A stretch of DNA of 64,000 nt from Nocardioides carbamazepini (GTDB lineage: Bacteria; Actinomycetota; Actinomycetes; Propionibacteriales; Nocardioidaceae): NCBI RefSeq assembly GCF_024614185.1, contig NZ_JAHTLF010000003.1:124001-188000 (forward strand). Direction: 5' to 3'. Below, one piece after another: positions 18,202 through 27,272 of this stretch. The notes under the pieces are model-generated. The model was not told the DNA's origin, searched no databases, and saw only the letters and a list, made by a program, of their open reading frames with translations. Positions within the stretch are counted from its first letter, which is position 1, and every line of letters starts with the position of its first letter. The position numbers and the translations under genes are program-made.

Positions 18202-18791
18202 GTTCGGGTTCCGTTCGCAGGGCGGCTGGGCCCGAGATCGAGGCCGCGGTGGTCGGTGCGTCAGGTGCGTCGGGTGCGTCGGAGAAGGACCGGACACCCG
18301 GGAGCGGGGTCAGGCAGATCGGCCGATGCGGCGCGATCCGATCCGGACCGCATCGGCCGCGGTGGCGCCGAGCGGGGCGATCATGACGGGTCCGCGTACC
18401 GGGCGCGCTGGGATTTCCACGATTCTCCTTCAAGGGCGTAACGCCGATGAGGCCTCGGCGTTGAGCCGGACGAACCCCCGCAGATGCTCTGGGGCCCGCA
18501 TTGTCCGGCCGACGGATCTGTGCGCCGCCCGAGAAGTGCGCGACCTCCATCTCAACATGGTGCGTCGGCCGGCCCGACCGGCTGGTTCTCGGATTCGATA
18601 TCGCCGAGCGGCGACGGTGGTGGACACCACGTTGCGCTGCGGGTAAAGACCTCGTTCTGATCCTGGATCCGGCTGCCGACCGTCGTGGGGCTGGTTAGGG
18701 TCGGCCAGGTCTCCTGTCGATGGCCAGGCGGGTCTTCAGGTGGGCGCTCTCGGGGAGGGGGTGCCGCCATCTGTGAAAGAGGACCAGGCGA
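18202..18791. other. Intergenic stretch with no gene recognised
   Basis: About 590 bases between the divergent membrane-protein and HTH genes. Open frames here are short, arginine-rich and lack family features or ribosome binding sites. Nothing structural stands out; it may hold the two promoters. Confidence 0.5.
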
Positions 18792-19742
18792 GTGTGGGAG
18801 ATCATCTCGTCCTTCGAGGCTCGCGCCGCTGCGGGCCATGATTCCCGCGTGTCGTGGGACGGAGGGCAGGCGCGGTGGGTCGCGCTCGAGGGCCGGGCGG
18901 CGCTGCTGCACCGCGCGGTGCTCGCCAACAGCCTGGCGCTCGTCCACCTCGCTTCGGCGGACGATGTCGGACACCTCGACGCACTGACCCGTGCGGAGGG
19001 GGCGGCCGACATCGCCCGGATCCAGGAACGGGTGCTGGCCCCGATCGATGACCCGGAACGGTCGCTGACGGTCAGGCTGATCGAGAGCCTGGGGCGCCTC
19101 GCCTGGGGACGGCGGGCCCGGACGGGGACCTCCGTCATCAGCGGCCGCCCCGAGCTGGAGCAGACGTGTGCCGAGGCCGCGCTGCGCCTGCTGCTGGTGG
19201 GGAAGCGGGCCGCCGAGCCGCGGCCCGTCCACGCCGCGGCGGACCTCGACGCGCTGATCGACGGCAAGGACCTGGCAGCGTGGCGAGCCCTGGCCGCGGC
19301 CGCGGTCGCCGCACCGTGGACGGGACAGGCCGAGCGTCACCTGGCGTTGATCAGCTCCGGCGGCCGGGTCGGCGAGACCGCGGGCCTGCAGGCCTTCGTG
19401 GAGATGGTGCAACGGGTGACCCGTGAGGACGAACGGCGCGCCGTCGCCCACCAGATCCGGTCCAGCGTCGAGAGCACCGGCCTGTCCCAGCGGGAGTTCG
19501 CCGCCCTGATCGGGACCTCCCCGTCGCGGCTCTCGACGTACCTGACCGGTGCGGTGGCTCCCTCCGCGACCATGGCCCTGCGCATCGCCCGGGTCGCTCG
19601 GTGGGTGGTGGCGACCGCGGTCGCCGGCGTGGACGGGGCCGGTGGCCCCGCGCCTCGGCGGCGCCATCCGAGCGACCACGACCTCGGTCCGGGACCGCGT
19701 ACCCGGCGCCGGCACGCCCGTAAGCGGCCCGGCCGCGCGTGA
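18792..19742 (+). CDS. Protein with C-terminal XRE-type helix-turn-helix
   Basis: 316 residues from GTG at 18792. The first 200 residues are helical, alanine-rich and unrecognised. A helix-turn-helix lies at about residues 218-265: QIRSSVESTGLSQREFAALIG, then TSPSRLSTYLTGAVAPSATMALRIARVAR. Position of the HTH at the C-terminal side is unusual for XRE proteins. The last 40 residues are basic and disordered. It may be a transcription factor sensing through the N-terminal part; the target is unknown. Confidence 0.7.
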   Translation: MWEIISSFEARAAAGHDSRVSWDGGQARWVALEGRAALLHRAVLANSLALVHLASADDVGHLDALTRAEGAADIARIQERVLAPIDDPERSLTVRLIESLGRLAWGRRARTGTSVISGRPELEQTCAEAALRLLLVGKRAAEPRPVHAAADLDALIDGKDLAAWRALAAAAVAAPWTGQAERHLALISSGGRVGETAGLQAFVEMVQRVTREDERRAVAHQIRSSVESTGLSQREFAALIGTSPSRLSTYLTGAVAPSATMALRIARVARWVVATAVAGVDGAGGPAPRRRHPSDHDLGPGPRTRRRHARKRPGRA

Positions 19743-19780
19743 CGTCCCCCTTGCGTCGGCACCATCGATCGCGTACGGTT

Positions 19781-19825
19781 GCGATATATCGCGATACGAA
19801 CACGACCTGTTTCCGCGATATCTCG
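19781..19825 (+). promoter_or_regulatory. Palindromic operator upstream of PadR gene
   Basis: GCGATATATCGC (19781-19792) is a perfect palindrome that overlaps a second one, TATCGCGATA (19787-19796). A third, imperfect copy centred on GATATC lies at 19814-19825. The three AT-rich sites stand out in a very GC-rich background 50-95 bases before the padR start. Autorepression by PadR is the simplest reading. Confidence 0.6.
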
Positions 19826-19876
19826 AACGCAGACCGGGACCCACGAGGTCCCCGACACACCGAAGGAGGTCCCGCC

Positions 19877-20722
19877 ATGGGACGCCATCACGAGAACCCG
19901 AGTCAGTACGACGACCGCGACCCCTGGGGTCGCTCCGAGCCCCGCGGATTCCAGCGCCGCCAGCGCGGCGGGGGCCCCGGTCCCTGGGGTGGCTGGGCCG
20001 GCTGGGACCAGTGGGGTGAGCCCGGCCGCGGCCGGGGACGCCACGGTGGTCCGGGCCACGGCTTCGGCCCCGGTCCGGGCATGCCCCCGCCGTGGCTGGC
20101 CGGCCTCTTCGGCATGGGCCGCCCCGAGCCCGGCCGGGGGCCGCGGGTCCGCCGCGGCGACGTACGCTCCGCCATCCTGGACGTGCTGCGCGACGCCAAC
20201 CAGCGCGAGGAGTCGCCGAACGGCTACCAGGTGATCCAGGCGATCACCGACCGCAGCGGCGGCGTGTGGAAGCCGAGCCCCGGCTCGGTCTACCCGACCG
20301 TCCAGCAGCTCCAGGACGAGGAGCTCGTCGAGATCGACGAGGCCCGCGGCCGCCGCGCCATGCGGCTCACCGCCAAGGGCGCCGCCTGGTGCGCCGAGCA
20401 CGCCGACGAGCTCGCCGCCGTCTGGGTGCCCTTCGACCGCTCCCGCGAGAAGGCCCAGGCCGGCGACGTCGACCAGGGCCATGCCGACCTCAAGGCGGAG
20501 ATCGGGCAGGTCATGGGGGCGGTCTGGCAGATCGTCACCGCCGGCTCCGACGCCCAGCGGCAGGCCGCGGTCGGCGTCCTCGTCGACGCCCGCCGCAGTC
20601 TCTACGGCATCCTCGCCGACGGCCCGGCCCGGGACGCCGACGACCCGGCCGACCAGGCCGACCCGGAGGATCCCGCCGACCCGGAGGATCCCACGGACCC
20701 GACGGACCCCGCCGACCGCTGA
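19877..20722 (+). CDS. PadR-family transcriptional regulator
   Basis: 281 residues from ATG at 19877 with GGAGG eight bases upstream. Residues 1-90 are Gly/Pro/Arg-rich and disordered. The PadR winged helix follows: RRGDVRSAILDVLRDANQREESPNGYQVIQAI, then WKPSPGSVYPTVQQLQDEELVEI. The C-terminal helices serve dimerisation. The last 27 residues are an acidic Asp-Pro repeat (DPADQADPEDPADPEDP). PadR proteins usually repress themselves and nearby genes; operator-like palindromes precede this gene. Confidence 0.92.
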   Translation: MGRHHENPSQYDDRDPWGRSEPRGFQRRQRGGGPGPWGGWAGWDQWGEPGRGRGRHGGPGHGFGPGPGMPPPWLAGLFGMGRPEPGRGPRVRRGDVRSAILDVLRDANQREESPNGYQVIQAITDRSGGVWKPSPGSVYPTVQQLQDEELVEIDEARGRRAMRLTAKGAAWCAEHADELAAVWVPFDRSREKAQAGDVDQGHADLKAEIGQVMGAVWQIVTAGSDAQRQAAVGVLVDARRSLYGILADGPARDADDPADQADPEDPADPEDPTDPTDPADR

Positions 20723-20728
20723 TCCCGT

Positions 20729-20940
20729 TGCGCCGACCCGGCGCAGATTGATGAACCGGACGCGCCGACCCGGCGCAGATTGATGAACCGGACGCGCCGG
20801 CCCGGCGCACAGCAGCTCAAAACGGAGCTCAGTTTGCGCCGGGTCGGTGCGATTTCGGGCTCAGTTTGCGCCGGGTCGGTGCGATTTCGGGCTCAGTCTG
20901 CGCCGGGTCGACGGCCATTCAGATTCAGTCTGCGACGGGT
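20729..20940. repeat. 32-bp-period REP-like repeat array, two opposed blocks
   Basis: Between convergent genes. Three cores CGCC(G)ACCCGGCGCA start at 20731, 20763 and 20795; then the inverse core TGCGCCGGGTCG starts at 20835, 20867, 20899 and 20931. Every step is exactly 32 bases. Linkers are identical within the first two left units and within the first two right units but differ between blocks. Cores are near-palindromic and can form hairpins, so the array may also act as a bidirectional terminator. The last unit reaches the stop codon of the aminotransferase gene. Confidence 0.85.
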
Positions 20941-22307
20941 CAGCCGGTGTAGTACTCGTCCGCCACGTCGAGCGCCTCGTCGAGGATCGCGAGCCCCTCG
21001 AGCAGCTCCTCCTGCGAGGTGGTGCACGGCGGTGCCACGTGGGTGCGGTTGAAGTGGACGAACGGCCACAGGCCGCGCTCCTTGCAGGCGGCCGTGAAGC
21101 GGGCCATCGGCTCGGCGTCCGGGCCGGCGGCGTTGAACGGCACGAGCGGCTCGCGGGTCGCGCGGTCGCGGACCAGCTCGATCGCCCAGAACATCCCCAG
21201 TCCGCGGACGTCGCCGACGCTGGGGTGCCGAGCGGCGAGCTCGGCCAACCGCGGCGCGATCACGTCGCTGCCCATCGCGCGCACGTGGTCGAGTACGCCG
21301 TCCGACATCACCCGGATCGACGCGACCGCGGCCGCGCAGGCCAGCGGGTGACCGGAGTAGGTGAGGCCGCCCGGGTACGCGCGCTCGCGGAAGGTGTCGA
21401 AGATCGACTCCGAGATCACCACGCCGCCGAGCGGCACGTAGCCGGAGTTCACGCCCTTCGCGAAGGTGATCAGGTCCGGTGTCACGCCCCAGTGGTCGAC
21501 GGCGAACCACTCGCCGCAGCGGCCGAAGCCCGCCATCACCTCGTCGGCGATCAGCACGATGCCGTGCTGGTCGCACAGCTCGCGTACGCCGGCCAGGTAG
21601 CCCGGCGGCGGCACCAGGATGCCGTTGGTGCCGACCACCGTCTCCAGCACGACCGCGGCGATCGTCGCGGGGCCCTCGACCATGATCGTGTCGGCGAGGT
21701 GCTGCAGGGCGCGGGCGCCCTCTTCCTCCTCCGACGCCGAGTGGAAGGCCGAGCGATAGGTGTACGGACCCCAGAAGTGCACCGATCCGGGGATCGACGG
21801 CTCCGACGGCCAACGCCGCGGGTCGCCGGTCAGCGCGATCGCGCCGGCGGTGGCGCCGTGGTAGCTGCGGTAGGTCGACAGCACCTTGTGCCGACCGGTG
21901 TGCAGCCGGGCCATCCGGATCGCGTTCTCGTTGGCCTCGGCGCCGCCGTTGGTGAAGAAGACATGGTTCAGCGAGCCGGGCGCGCGCTCGGCGATCAGCC
22001 GCGCCGCCTCGCCACGTACGTCGTTGGCGAAGGCGGGCTGCACCATGCACAGTCGCGCGGCCTGCTCCTGGATCGCCGCCACCAGGGCGGGGTGCTGGTA
22101 GCCGAGGTTGAGGTTGACCAGCTGGGAGGAGAAGTCGAGGTACGTCCTGCCGTCGTAGTCCCAGAACCGCGATCCCTCGCCACCGGCGATGGGAAGCGGA
22201 CTGATCCGGTCCTGCGCCGACCAGGAGTGGAAGACGTGCGCGCGGTCGTCGGAGACGACGGCCTCCGCTCCGGAGCCGGTGGTGATCGCGTGCGAGAAGG
22301 TCGTCAC
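20940..22307 (-). CDS. Class III (omega) aminotransferase
   Basis: 455 residues from GTG at 22307, four bases after the mmsA stop. PLP-dependent transaminase: lysine K284 in ITFAKGVNSGYVPLG, aspartate in LIADEVMAGFGR, phosphate-binding GGAEANENAIRMAR. The N-terminal HVFHSWSAQDRISPLPIAGGEG resembles taurine/beta-alanine:pyruvate aminotransferases. Being next to mmsA suggests conversion of beta-alanine, or a similar omega-amine, to malonate semialdehyde, which MmsA would oxidise to acetyl-CoA. The exact amine is inferred, not shown. Confidence 0.88.
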   Translation of the reverse strand: MTTFSHAITTGSGAEAVVSDDRAHVFHSWSAQDRISPLPIAGGEGSRFWDYDGRTYLDFSSQLVNLNLGYQHPALVAAIQEQAARLCMVQPAFANDVRGEAARLIAERAPGSLNHVFFTNGGAEANENAIRMARLHTGRHKVLSTYRSYHGATAGAIALTGDPRRWPSEPSIPGSVHFWGPYTYRSAFHSASEEEEGARALQHLADTIMVEGPATIAAVVLETVVGTNGILVPPPGYLAGVRELCDQHGIVLIADEVMAGFGRCGEWFAVDHWGVTPDLITFAKGVNSGYVPLGGVVISESIFDTFRERAYPGGLTYSGHPLACAAAVASIRVMSDGVLDHVRAMGSDVIAPRLAELAARHPSVGDVRGLGMFWAIELVRDRATREPLVPFNAAGPDAEPMARFTAACKERGLWPFVHFNRTHVAPPCTTSQEELLEGLAILDEALDVADEYYTG

Positions 22308-22311
22308 GGCG

Positions 22312-23805
22312 TCACCGGTTCCGCGGGAAGCCGAGGTCGATGGTCGAGGTCGCGGGGTCGGGCCAGCGTGAGGTGATGACCTTCGCCCGGGTGAAGAACT
22401 CGATGCCCTCGGCTCCGTACATGTGGTGCGAGCCGAAGAGCGACGACTTCCAGCCGCCGAAGGAGTAGTGCGCGACGGGCACGGGGATCGGCACGTTGAC
22501 GCCGACCATGCCGACCTCGATCTCGCGCTCGAACTTGCGTGCCGCGCCGCCGTCGCGGCTGAACAGCGCGACGCCGTTGGCGAACTCGTTGCGGTTGACC
22601 AGGTCGATCGCCTCGTCGAAGGTGTCGACGCGCACGACCGAGAGGACCGGCCCGAAGATCTCGTCGCGGTAGACCGACATCTCCTCGGTGACGTGGTCGA
22701 TGAGCGAGGGGCCGAGGAAGAAGCCCGACTCCGGGACGTCGGTACGACGGCCGTCGAGCACCACCGTCGCGCCCGCCTCGGCGCCGGCGTCGATGTAGCC
22801 GGCGACCCGGTCGCGGTGGGCACCGGTGATGAGCGGACCCATACCAGTATTGGGCTCGGTGCCGTCGCCGACGGTGATGTCGAGGGCGCGGGTCTCGATC
22901 TCCTTGACCAGCTGGTCGGCGACGTCCCCGACCGCGACCAGCACGGAGACGGCCATGCAGCGCTCGCCCGCCGAGCCGTAGGCGGCGGAGATGGCCGCGT
23001 CGGCGGCCATGCCGAGGTCGGCGTCGGGCAGCACGATCATGTGGTTCTTGGCGCCGCCGAGGGCCTGGACCCGCTTGCCGGCGCGGGTGCCCGCCTCGTA
23101 GACGGCCTGGGCGACGGGGGTCGAGCCGACGAAGCTGACCGCCGCGACGTCGCGGTGGGCGAGCAGCTCCTGCACGGTGCCGGCGTCGCCCTGGAGGACG
23201 GTGAACACCCCGTCGGGCAGGCCGGCCCGCTGCCAGAGCTCGGCGAGCAGCAGGGACGCGGACGGGTCGCGGTCGCTGGGCTTGAGGATGAACGCGTTGC
23301 CGGTCGCGATCGCGTTGGCGCACATCCACAGCGGCACCATGACGGGGAAGTTGAACGGGGTGACGCCGGCGACGACGCCGAGCGGCTCGCGGATGGAGCG
23401 GACGTCGACACCGGTGCCGACCTCGGAGGAGAAGGAGCCGCGCAGGTGCTCGGCGATGCCGACGGCATAGTCGACGTTGTCGAGGCCGCGAGCGACCTCG
23501 CCGGCGGCGTCGTCGAGGACCTTGCCGTGCTCGGCGGTGATGGCGGCGGCCAGGTCGTCGGCGTGGCCGCGGACCAGCTCGCGGAAGGCGAAGAGGACCT
23601 GGGTACGCCGGGCGAGCGAGCTGTTCTTCCAGTCGCGGGCCGCCGCGGCGGCCGAGGCGACGGCGCGCTCGACGAGCGCGGCGTCGGCGAGCTGCACGGC
23701 GCCGGTGACCTCACCGGTCGCGGGGTTGAACACGTCGCCCGTCCGCGCGCCGTCGACACTCAGCCGGGCGCCGTCGAGCCAGTGGGGGATGGAGGTCACG
23801 GTCAT
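22312..23805 (-). CDS. mmsA: CoA-acylating methylmalonate-semialdehyde dehydrogenase
   Basis: 497 residues. NAD-dependent oxidation of malonate or methylmalonate semialdehyde to acetyl- or propionyl-CoA. The catalytic cysteine is C283 in AYGSAGERCMAVSV, the MMSDH version of the ALDH motif. Other family segments: GVTPFNFPVMVPLWMCANAIATGN and the C-terminal FGGWKSSLFGSHHMYG. First gene of a two-gene operon with the aminotransferase, divergent from a PucR regulator. Confidence 0.95.
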   Translation of the reverse strand: MTVTSIPHWLDGARLSVDGARTGDVFNPATGEVTGAVQLADAALVERAVASAAAAARDWKNSSLARRTQVLFAFRELVRGHADDLAAAITAEHGKVLDDAAGEVARGLDNVDYAVGIAEHLRGSFSSEVGTGVDVRSIREPLGVVAGVTPFNFPVMVPLWMCANAIATGNAFILKPSDRDPSASLLLAELWQRAGLPDGVFTVLQGDAGTVQELLAHRDVAAVSFVGSTPVAQAVYEAGTRAGKRVQALGGAKNHMIVLPDADLGMAADAAISAAYGSAGERCMAVSVLVAVGDVADQLVKEIETRALDITVGDGTEPNTGMGPLITGAHRDRVAGYIDAGAEAGATVVLDGRRTDVPESGFFLGPSLIDHVTEEMSVYRDEIFGPVLSVVRVDTFDEAIDLVNRNEFANGVALFSRDGGAARKFEREIEVGMVGVNVPIPVPVAHYSFGGWKSSLFGSHHMYGAEGIEFFTRAKVITSRWPDPATSTIDLGFPRNR

Positions 23806-23855
23806 GCTGGTGACCGTAGGTCGGAGACTGCCCGGTCACCAGTGGCAGACTGTCT

Positions 23856-23871
23856 CAGATCAGTCGATCTG
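23856..23871. promoter_or_regulatory. Inverted repeat between mmsA and pucR
   Basis: CAGATC-AGTC-GATCTG, six-base arms, in the 95-base divergent intergenic region. It is a plausible binding site for the PucR regulator controlling both directions. TTGACA follows at 23873-23878, but no matching -10 was found. Confidence 0.4.
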
Positions 23872-23900
23872 GTTGACACTGTGCCAAGGAGGTCGCGCGC

Positions 23901-25511
23901 GTGCTGCCCACTCTCGCCGAGGTGCTCGCCCTGCCCGAGCTCCAGCGCGGCGACCCGGCCGTCGTCGCCGCCCGCGACCGTCTCGGCCGCGCTGTGCGCT
24001 GGGTCCACGTCAGCGAGCTGAGCGACATCGCCGAGCTGCTCAGCGGCGACGAGCTCCTGCTCACCACGGGCATCGCCCTGCCGTCGTCCCGCCCAGCCCT
24101 GCGCCGGTACGTCGACGGGCTGGTCGACGTCCGCATCGCCGGTCTCGCCATCGAGCTCGGCCGGCGCTACACCGACGCACTGCCGCCCGCCCTCGTGGCC
24201 GCCGCCGAGGAGCGCGGCCTTCCGCTGATCGCCTTCCGCCGGGAGACGTCGTTCGTGGCAGTCACCCAGGCGGTCCACCAGATCGTCGTCAACGCGCACC
24301 TCGCCGAGCTGGAGGCGTCCGAGGAGGCGCACCGGGCCTTCACGCGGCTCACCCTGGGCCGGGCCCGGCCGCAGCAGGTGGTCGACCTGGTGGCCGAGAT
24401 GGCCGACCGACCGGTGGTGTTCGAGAACCTCGTCCACCACGTCATCGCCTACAACACGGCCGGCCGGGACCACGACGCCGTGATCGGCGACTGGGAGCGG
24501 CGCTCCCGCAGTGCCCGGCTGCGTGGTCCAGGTGGTCCAGGTGGTCCGGGCGCGGCGGTCGACGTGGGTCCGGAGCCCGGCCGGTTCGGCCGCCTGGTTC
24601 TCCTCACCGACGGCACCGACAGCACCGACGGGGAGGTCACGCCGCGGCACCGGATGCTCCTCGAGCGCGGGGCGACCGCGCTGGCGATGGGCCGCCTCAT
24701 CGACCGCGACGCCCAGAACCTCGAGCTCCAGGCGCACCGCACCCTGCTCACCGAGCTCGCCGCGGGCGTGGACGTCCCGCACCTGGCGTCCCGGCTCACC
24801 TCGCTCGGGCTGCGCTGGAAGGGTCGGCAGGTGACCGGGCTCGTGGTCCGGATGCACGGCCCCGACGGTGGCGCCGGCGAGCTCCGCGCGGTGGCCTCCG
24901 ACCTGCTGGACGAGCTGCGCGTACGGCGTACCAGCGGGCTGGTCGGCCCGGTCGACGACGAGCGCGTGGTCGCTCTCGTCGCCCACCCGCCCGGGTCGTC
25001 CGACGCGGTCGCCGACCGTCTCGTCGAGCGGCTGGCCCGCACCGGAGCCCGCCTGGTCGTCGGCGTCGGCTCGGCCGTCGACGACGTCGCCGGCGCCGGG
25101 GCCAGCGTCCGCGAGGCGCTGGTCGTCGCCGACTCGGCCGCGCCCGCGGACCCGCCCCGCGCGGTCCGGCTCTACGACCTGCGCCTGCGCGGCCTGCTCC
25201 ACCTGCTGCGCACCGACCCACGGCTCCAGCAGTACGTCGAGCGCGAGCTCGGATCCCTCCTGGCCCATGACGCCCGCACCGGTGAGCGGCTCGCCGAGAC
25301 GCTCGCGGCGTACTGCCGCAGCGGTGGCAACAAGGTCCGCACCGCCGAGCTCTGCCACATCTCCCGCCCGGCGCTCTACGCGCGCCTCCAGCGGATCGGC
25401 CAGATCGTCGACATCGACCTGGCCGACCCGGAGAACGTGCTCGCCCTGCATGTCGCGCTGCTCGCCCGCGAGGTGATGGCGGAGCGGACGGGTCAGCCCA
25501 GCATCAGGTAG
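23901..25511 (+). CDS. PucR-family transcriptional regulator
   Basis: 536 residues from GTG at 23901 with AAGGAGG upstream. The N-terminal PucR sensor domain begins LPTLAEVLALPELQRGDPAVV and includes ELLSGDELLLTTGIAL. The C-terminal HTH is RLAETLAAYCRSGGNKVRTAELCHISRPALYARLQRI. The family activates purine or amine/amino acid catabolic genes in response to a metabolite. Divergent position points to control of the mmsA-aminotransferase operon. Confidence 0.92.
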   Translation: MLPTLAEVLALPELQRGDPAVVAARDRLGRAVRWVHVSELSDIAELLSGDELLLTTGIALPSSRPALRRYVDGLVDVRIAGLAIELGRRYTDALPPALVAAAEERGLPLIAFRRETSFVAVTQAVHQIVVNAHLAELEASEEAHRAFTRLTLGRARPQQVVDLVAEMADRPVVFENLVHHVIAYNTAGRDHDAVIGDWERRSRSARLRGPGGPGGPGAAVDVGPEPGRFGRLVLLTDGTDSTDGEVTPRHRMLLERGATALAMGRLIDRDAQNLELQAHRTLLTELAAGVDVPHLASRLTSLGLRWKGRQVTGLVVRMHGPDGGAGELRAVASDLLDELRVRRTSGLVGPVDDERVVALVAHPPGSSDAVADRLVERLARTGARLVVGVGSAVDDVAGAGASVREALVVADSAAPADPPRAVRLYDLRLRGLLHLLRTDPRLQQYVERELGSLLAHDARTGERLAETLAAYCRSGGNKVRTAELCHISRPALYARLQRIGQIVDIDLADPENVLALHVALLAREVMAERTGQPSIR

Positions 25512-26632
25512 TCCGCCGGCAGCACCAGCGGGTTCTCCTCGTCGGTCCACGGGATCGGGGCGTCGTCGCACCGGCCGTCGACGTCGCACCGGCGCAGCGT
25601 GCTGGTGCCGTCGACCTGACCGTCGACCTGACCGTCGACCTGACCGACGACCCGACCGCCGAGGCTCCAGCTGCTCAGGCCGGTGAGCCCCGGCAGCTCC
25701 ACCGGCGTCCCGCCCGCCGTCGGCTCGATGCTCGCCACGGACCTGGTGTCGTCGAAGCGCACGACGAAGACGTGGTCGCCGTCGGGGGAGAGCGCCGTGG
25801 TCTCGATCCGTCGGCCGAGGTCGCGGATGACGTCGCCGGTCGCGGCGTCGACGAGGGTCCAGCGGCCGCCGTCGTCGAACGAGGTCGCCACACCGTCGTG
25901 CACGGCGACCGGCGAGAACGGCAGCTCCCGGTCCTCGCCGGTGCGCCAGTCGACCCGGTGCGCCGTGCGCTGGTCGGTCCCGACGTAGGCGAAGTCGCCG
26001 TCCAGCTGGATCTCGCGGACGCCGGACGTGCCTCCCTCGGGGATCTTGCCGGGCAGGTCGACCTGCAGGGTGGCGAGCTCCTTGTCGCGCGCCACGTCCC
26101 ACACGTGGATCCGGCCCTCCTTCTCGAGCGGGACCAGCCAGGCCACCCGGGCGTTGCGCGGGTCGCCGGAGACGGACCAGGCGTCGGCGGGGATCGACAG
26201 TGGCGTGACGGTCCCGTCCGGCCGGACCAGGCTGAACGCCTTGCCGCCGGCACCGCCGGCACCGTTGAACTGCTGGGTGACGACGCCCACCGACGTCTGG
26301 GCGAGATGGTGGGGCGCCGGGGACAGCTCGGCAGTGGCGTCGCCGACGATGACGTGCTCGCCCACGGAGAACGCCCCGAGCTCGGCGTACGCGTCGCCGG
26401 CCGGGTCCTGGGTGGCGACCTGGGAGTTGCGAGCCGGGCGGTCGTCGAGGCCCGCGACGACCGCGCCGCCGATGCCGACGGCCGCGATCGCCGCGGTCGC
26501 GGCGGCGACGGTGCCGACCCGACGGCGGGTACGACGGGCGCGGCCCGCCGCGGCGATCGCGGTGGCGTCCGGGTGGGGGATGGGCAGGTCGTCCACGGTG
26601 TGGTGGAGCAGGTCGGTGAGGCGCTCAGCCAT
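25493..26632 (-). CDS. Membrane-anchored beta-propeller-like partner of SigE-type sigma factor
   Basis: 379 residues; start overlaps the sigma factor stop by 8 bases. One transmembrane helix at about 40-60 (VGTVAAATAAIAAVGIGGAVVAG) follows a short cytoplasmic N-terminus (LTDLLHHTVDDLPIPHP). The extracytoplasmic part has repeated beta motifs like a propeller. Position and topology suggest an anti-sigma or sensor role, but no zinc anti-sigma motif is visible. A 12-base unit is repeated three times (25609-25644), giving QVDG three times. The 3' end overlaps the convergent pucR by 19 bases. Confidence 0.75.
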   Translation of the reverse strand: MAERLTDLLHHTVDDLPIPHPDATAIAAAGRARRTRRRVGTVAAATAAIAAVGIGGAVVAGLDDRPARNSQVATQDPAGDAYAELGAFSVGEHVIVGDATAELSPAPHHLAQTSVGVVTQQFNGAGGAGGKAFSLVRPDGTVTPLSIPADAWSVSGDPRNARVAWLVPLEKEGRIHVWDVARDKELATLQVDLPGKIPEGGTSGVREIQLDGDFAYVGTDQRTAHRVDWRTGEDRELPFSPVAVHDGVATSFDDGGRWTLVDAATGDVIRDLGRRIETTALSPDGDHVFVVRFDDTRSVASIEPTAGGTPVELPGLTGLSSWSLGGRVVGQVDGQVDGQVDGTSTLRRCDVDGRCDDAPIPWTDEENPLVLPADYLMLG

Positions 26633-27191
26633 GGTGGCCTCCGGTGGTCAGTGGCTTGCCGGGGATCGTCTCGGGGAGGTCGACGCCCTCCCCCAGGAGG
26701 CGGCGCAGGTTGTCCAGCGCGGCCGAGGTCTGGCTCTTGACGGTGCCGGACGTGATGCCGAGCAGGTCGGCGGTCTCCTCGACGGAGAGGTCGTCGTAGT
26801 AGCGCAGCACCACGACCGCCCGCTGCCGTGGCGGCAGCTGGGCGAGGATCGCCAGCAGGTCGATCCGGTCGCCGGTGGCGCCGCGCGGGTCGGTCTCGGC
26901 GACAGGCTCGGGCAGCTCCGCGGTCGGCCGCTCCCCGCGGAAGGAGCGCCGCCGGAACCAGCTGGTCGCGGTCGTCACGACCGCCCGCCGCGCGTATGCC
27001 CGCGCCGCGCCGACGTCCCGGATCCCCGACCAGTTGCCGTAGGTCTTCGCCAGCGCGGTCTGCACCAGGTCCTCGGCCAGCGCGTGATCGCGGACCAGCA
27101 GCACCGCGGTCCGGTACAGGCTCGGCCAGGCGGTGTGGACCAGGTCGGCGAACTGCTCGTCCGTCGGGCTCCGAGATGCGCGCGACGCCAT
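26625..27191 (-). CDS. ECF sigma factor, SigE family (TIGR02983 type)
   Basis: 188 residues from ATG at 27191, with GAGAGG upstream; a GTG at 27221 would add ten residues. Region 2: FADLVHTAWPSLYRTAVLLVRDHALAEDLVQTALAKTYGNW. Region 4: LPPRQRAVVVLRYYDDLSVEETADLLGITSGTVKSQTSAALDNLR. Translationally coupled to the membrane protein downstream, which is the usual arrangement in this family. Confidence 0.92.
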   Translation of the reverse strand: MASRASRSPTDEQFADLVHTAWPSLYRTAVLLVRDHALAEDLVQTALAKTYGNWSGIRDVGAARAYARRAVVTTATSWFRRRSFRGERPTAELPEPVAETDPRGATGDRIDLLAILAQLPPRQRAVVVLRYYDDLSVEETADLLGITSGTVKSQTSAALDNLRRLLGEGVDLPETIPGKPLTTGGHHG

Positions 27192-27272
27192 CGGGCCATC
27201 CTCTCGTGGTGGGGGTTGCACAGAGAGGGACGCGCGAGGAGCGCATTCGGTTGGGCCCGATCCGGCGCCCGA

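Noticed and set aside
20729..20940. Second CRISPR array
   Set aside because: Cores flip orientation, linkers are only 16-20 bases and are repeated, and there are no cas genes beside it.
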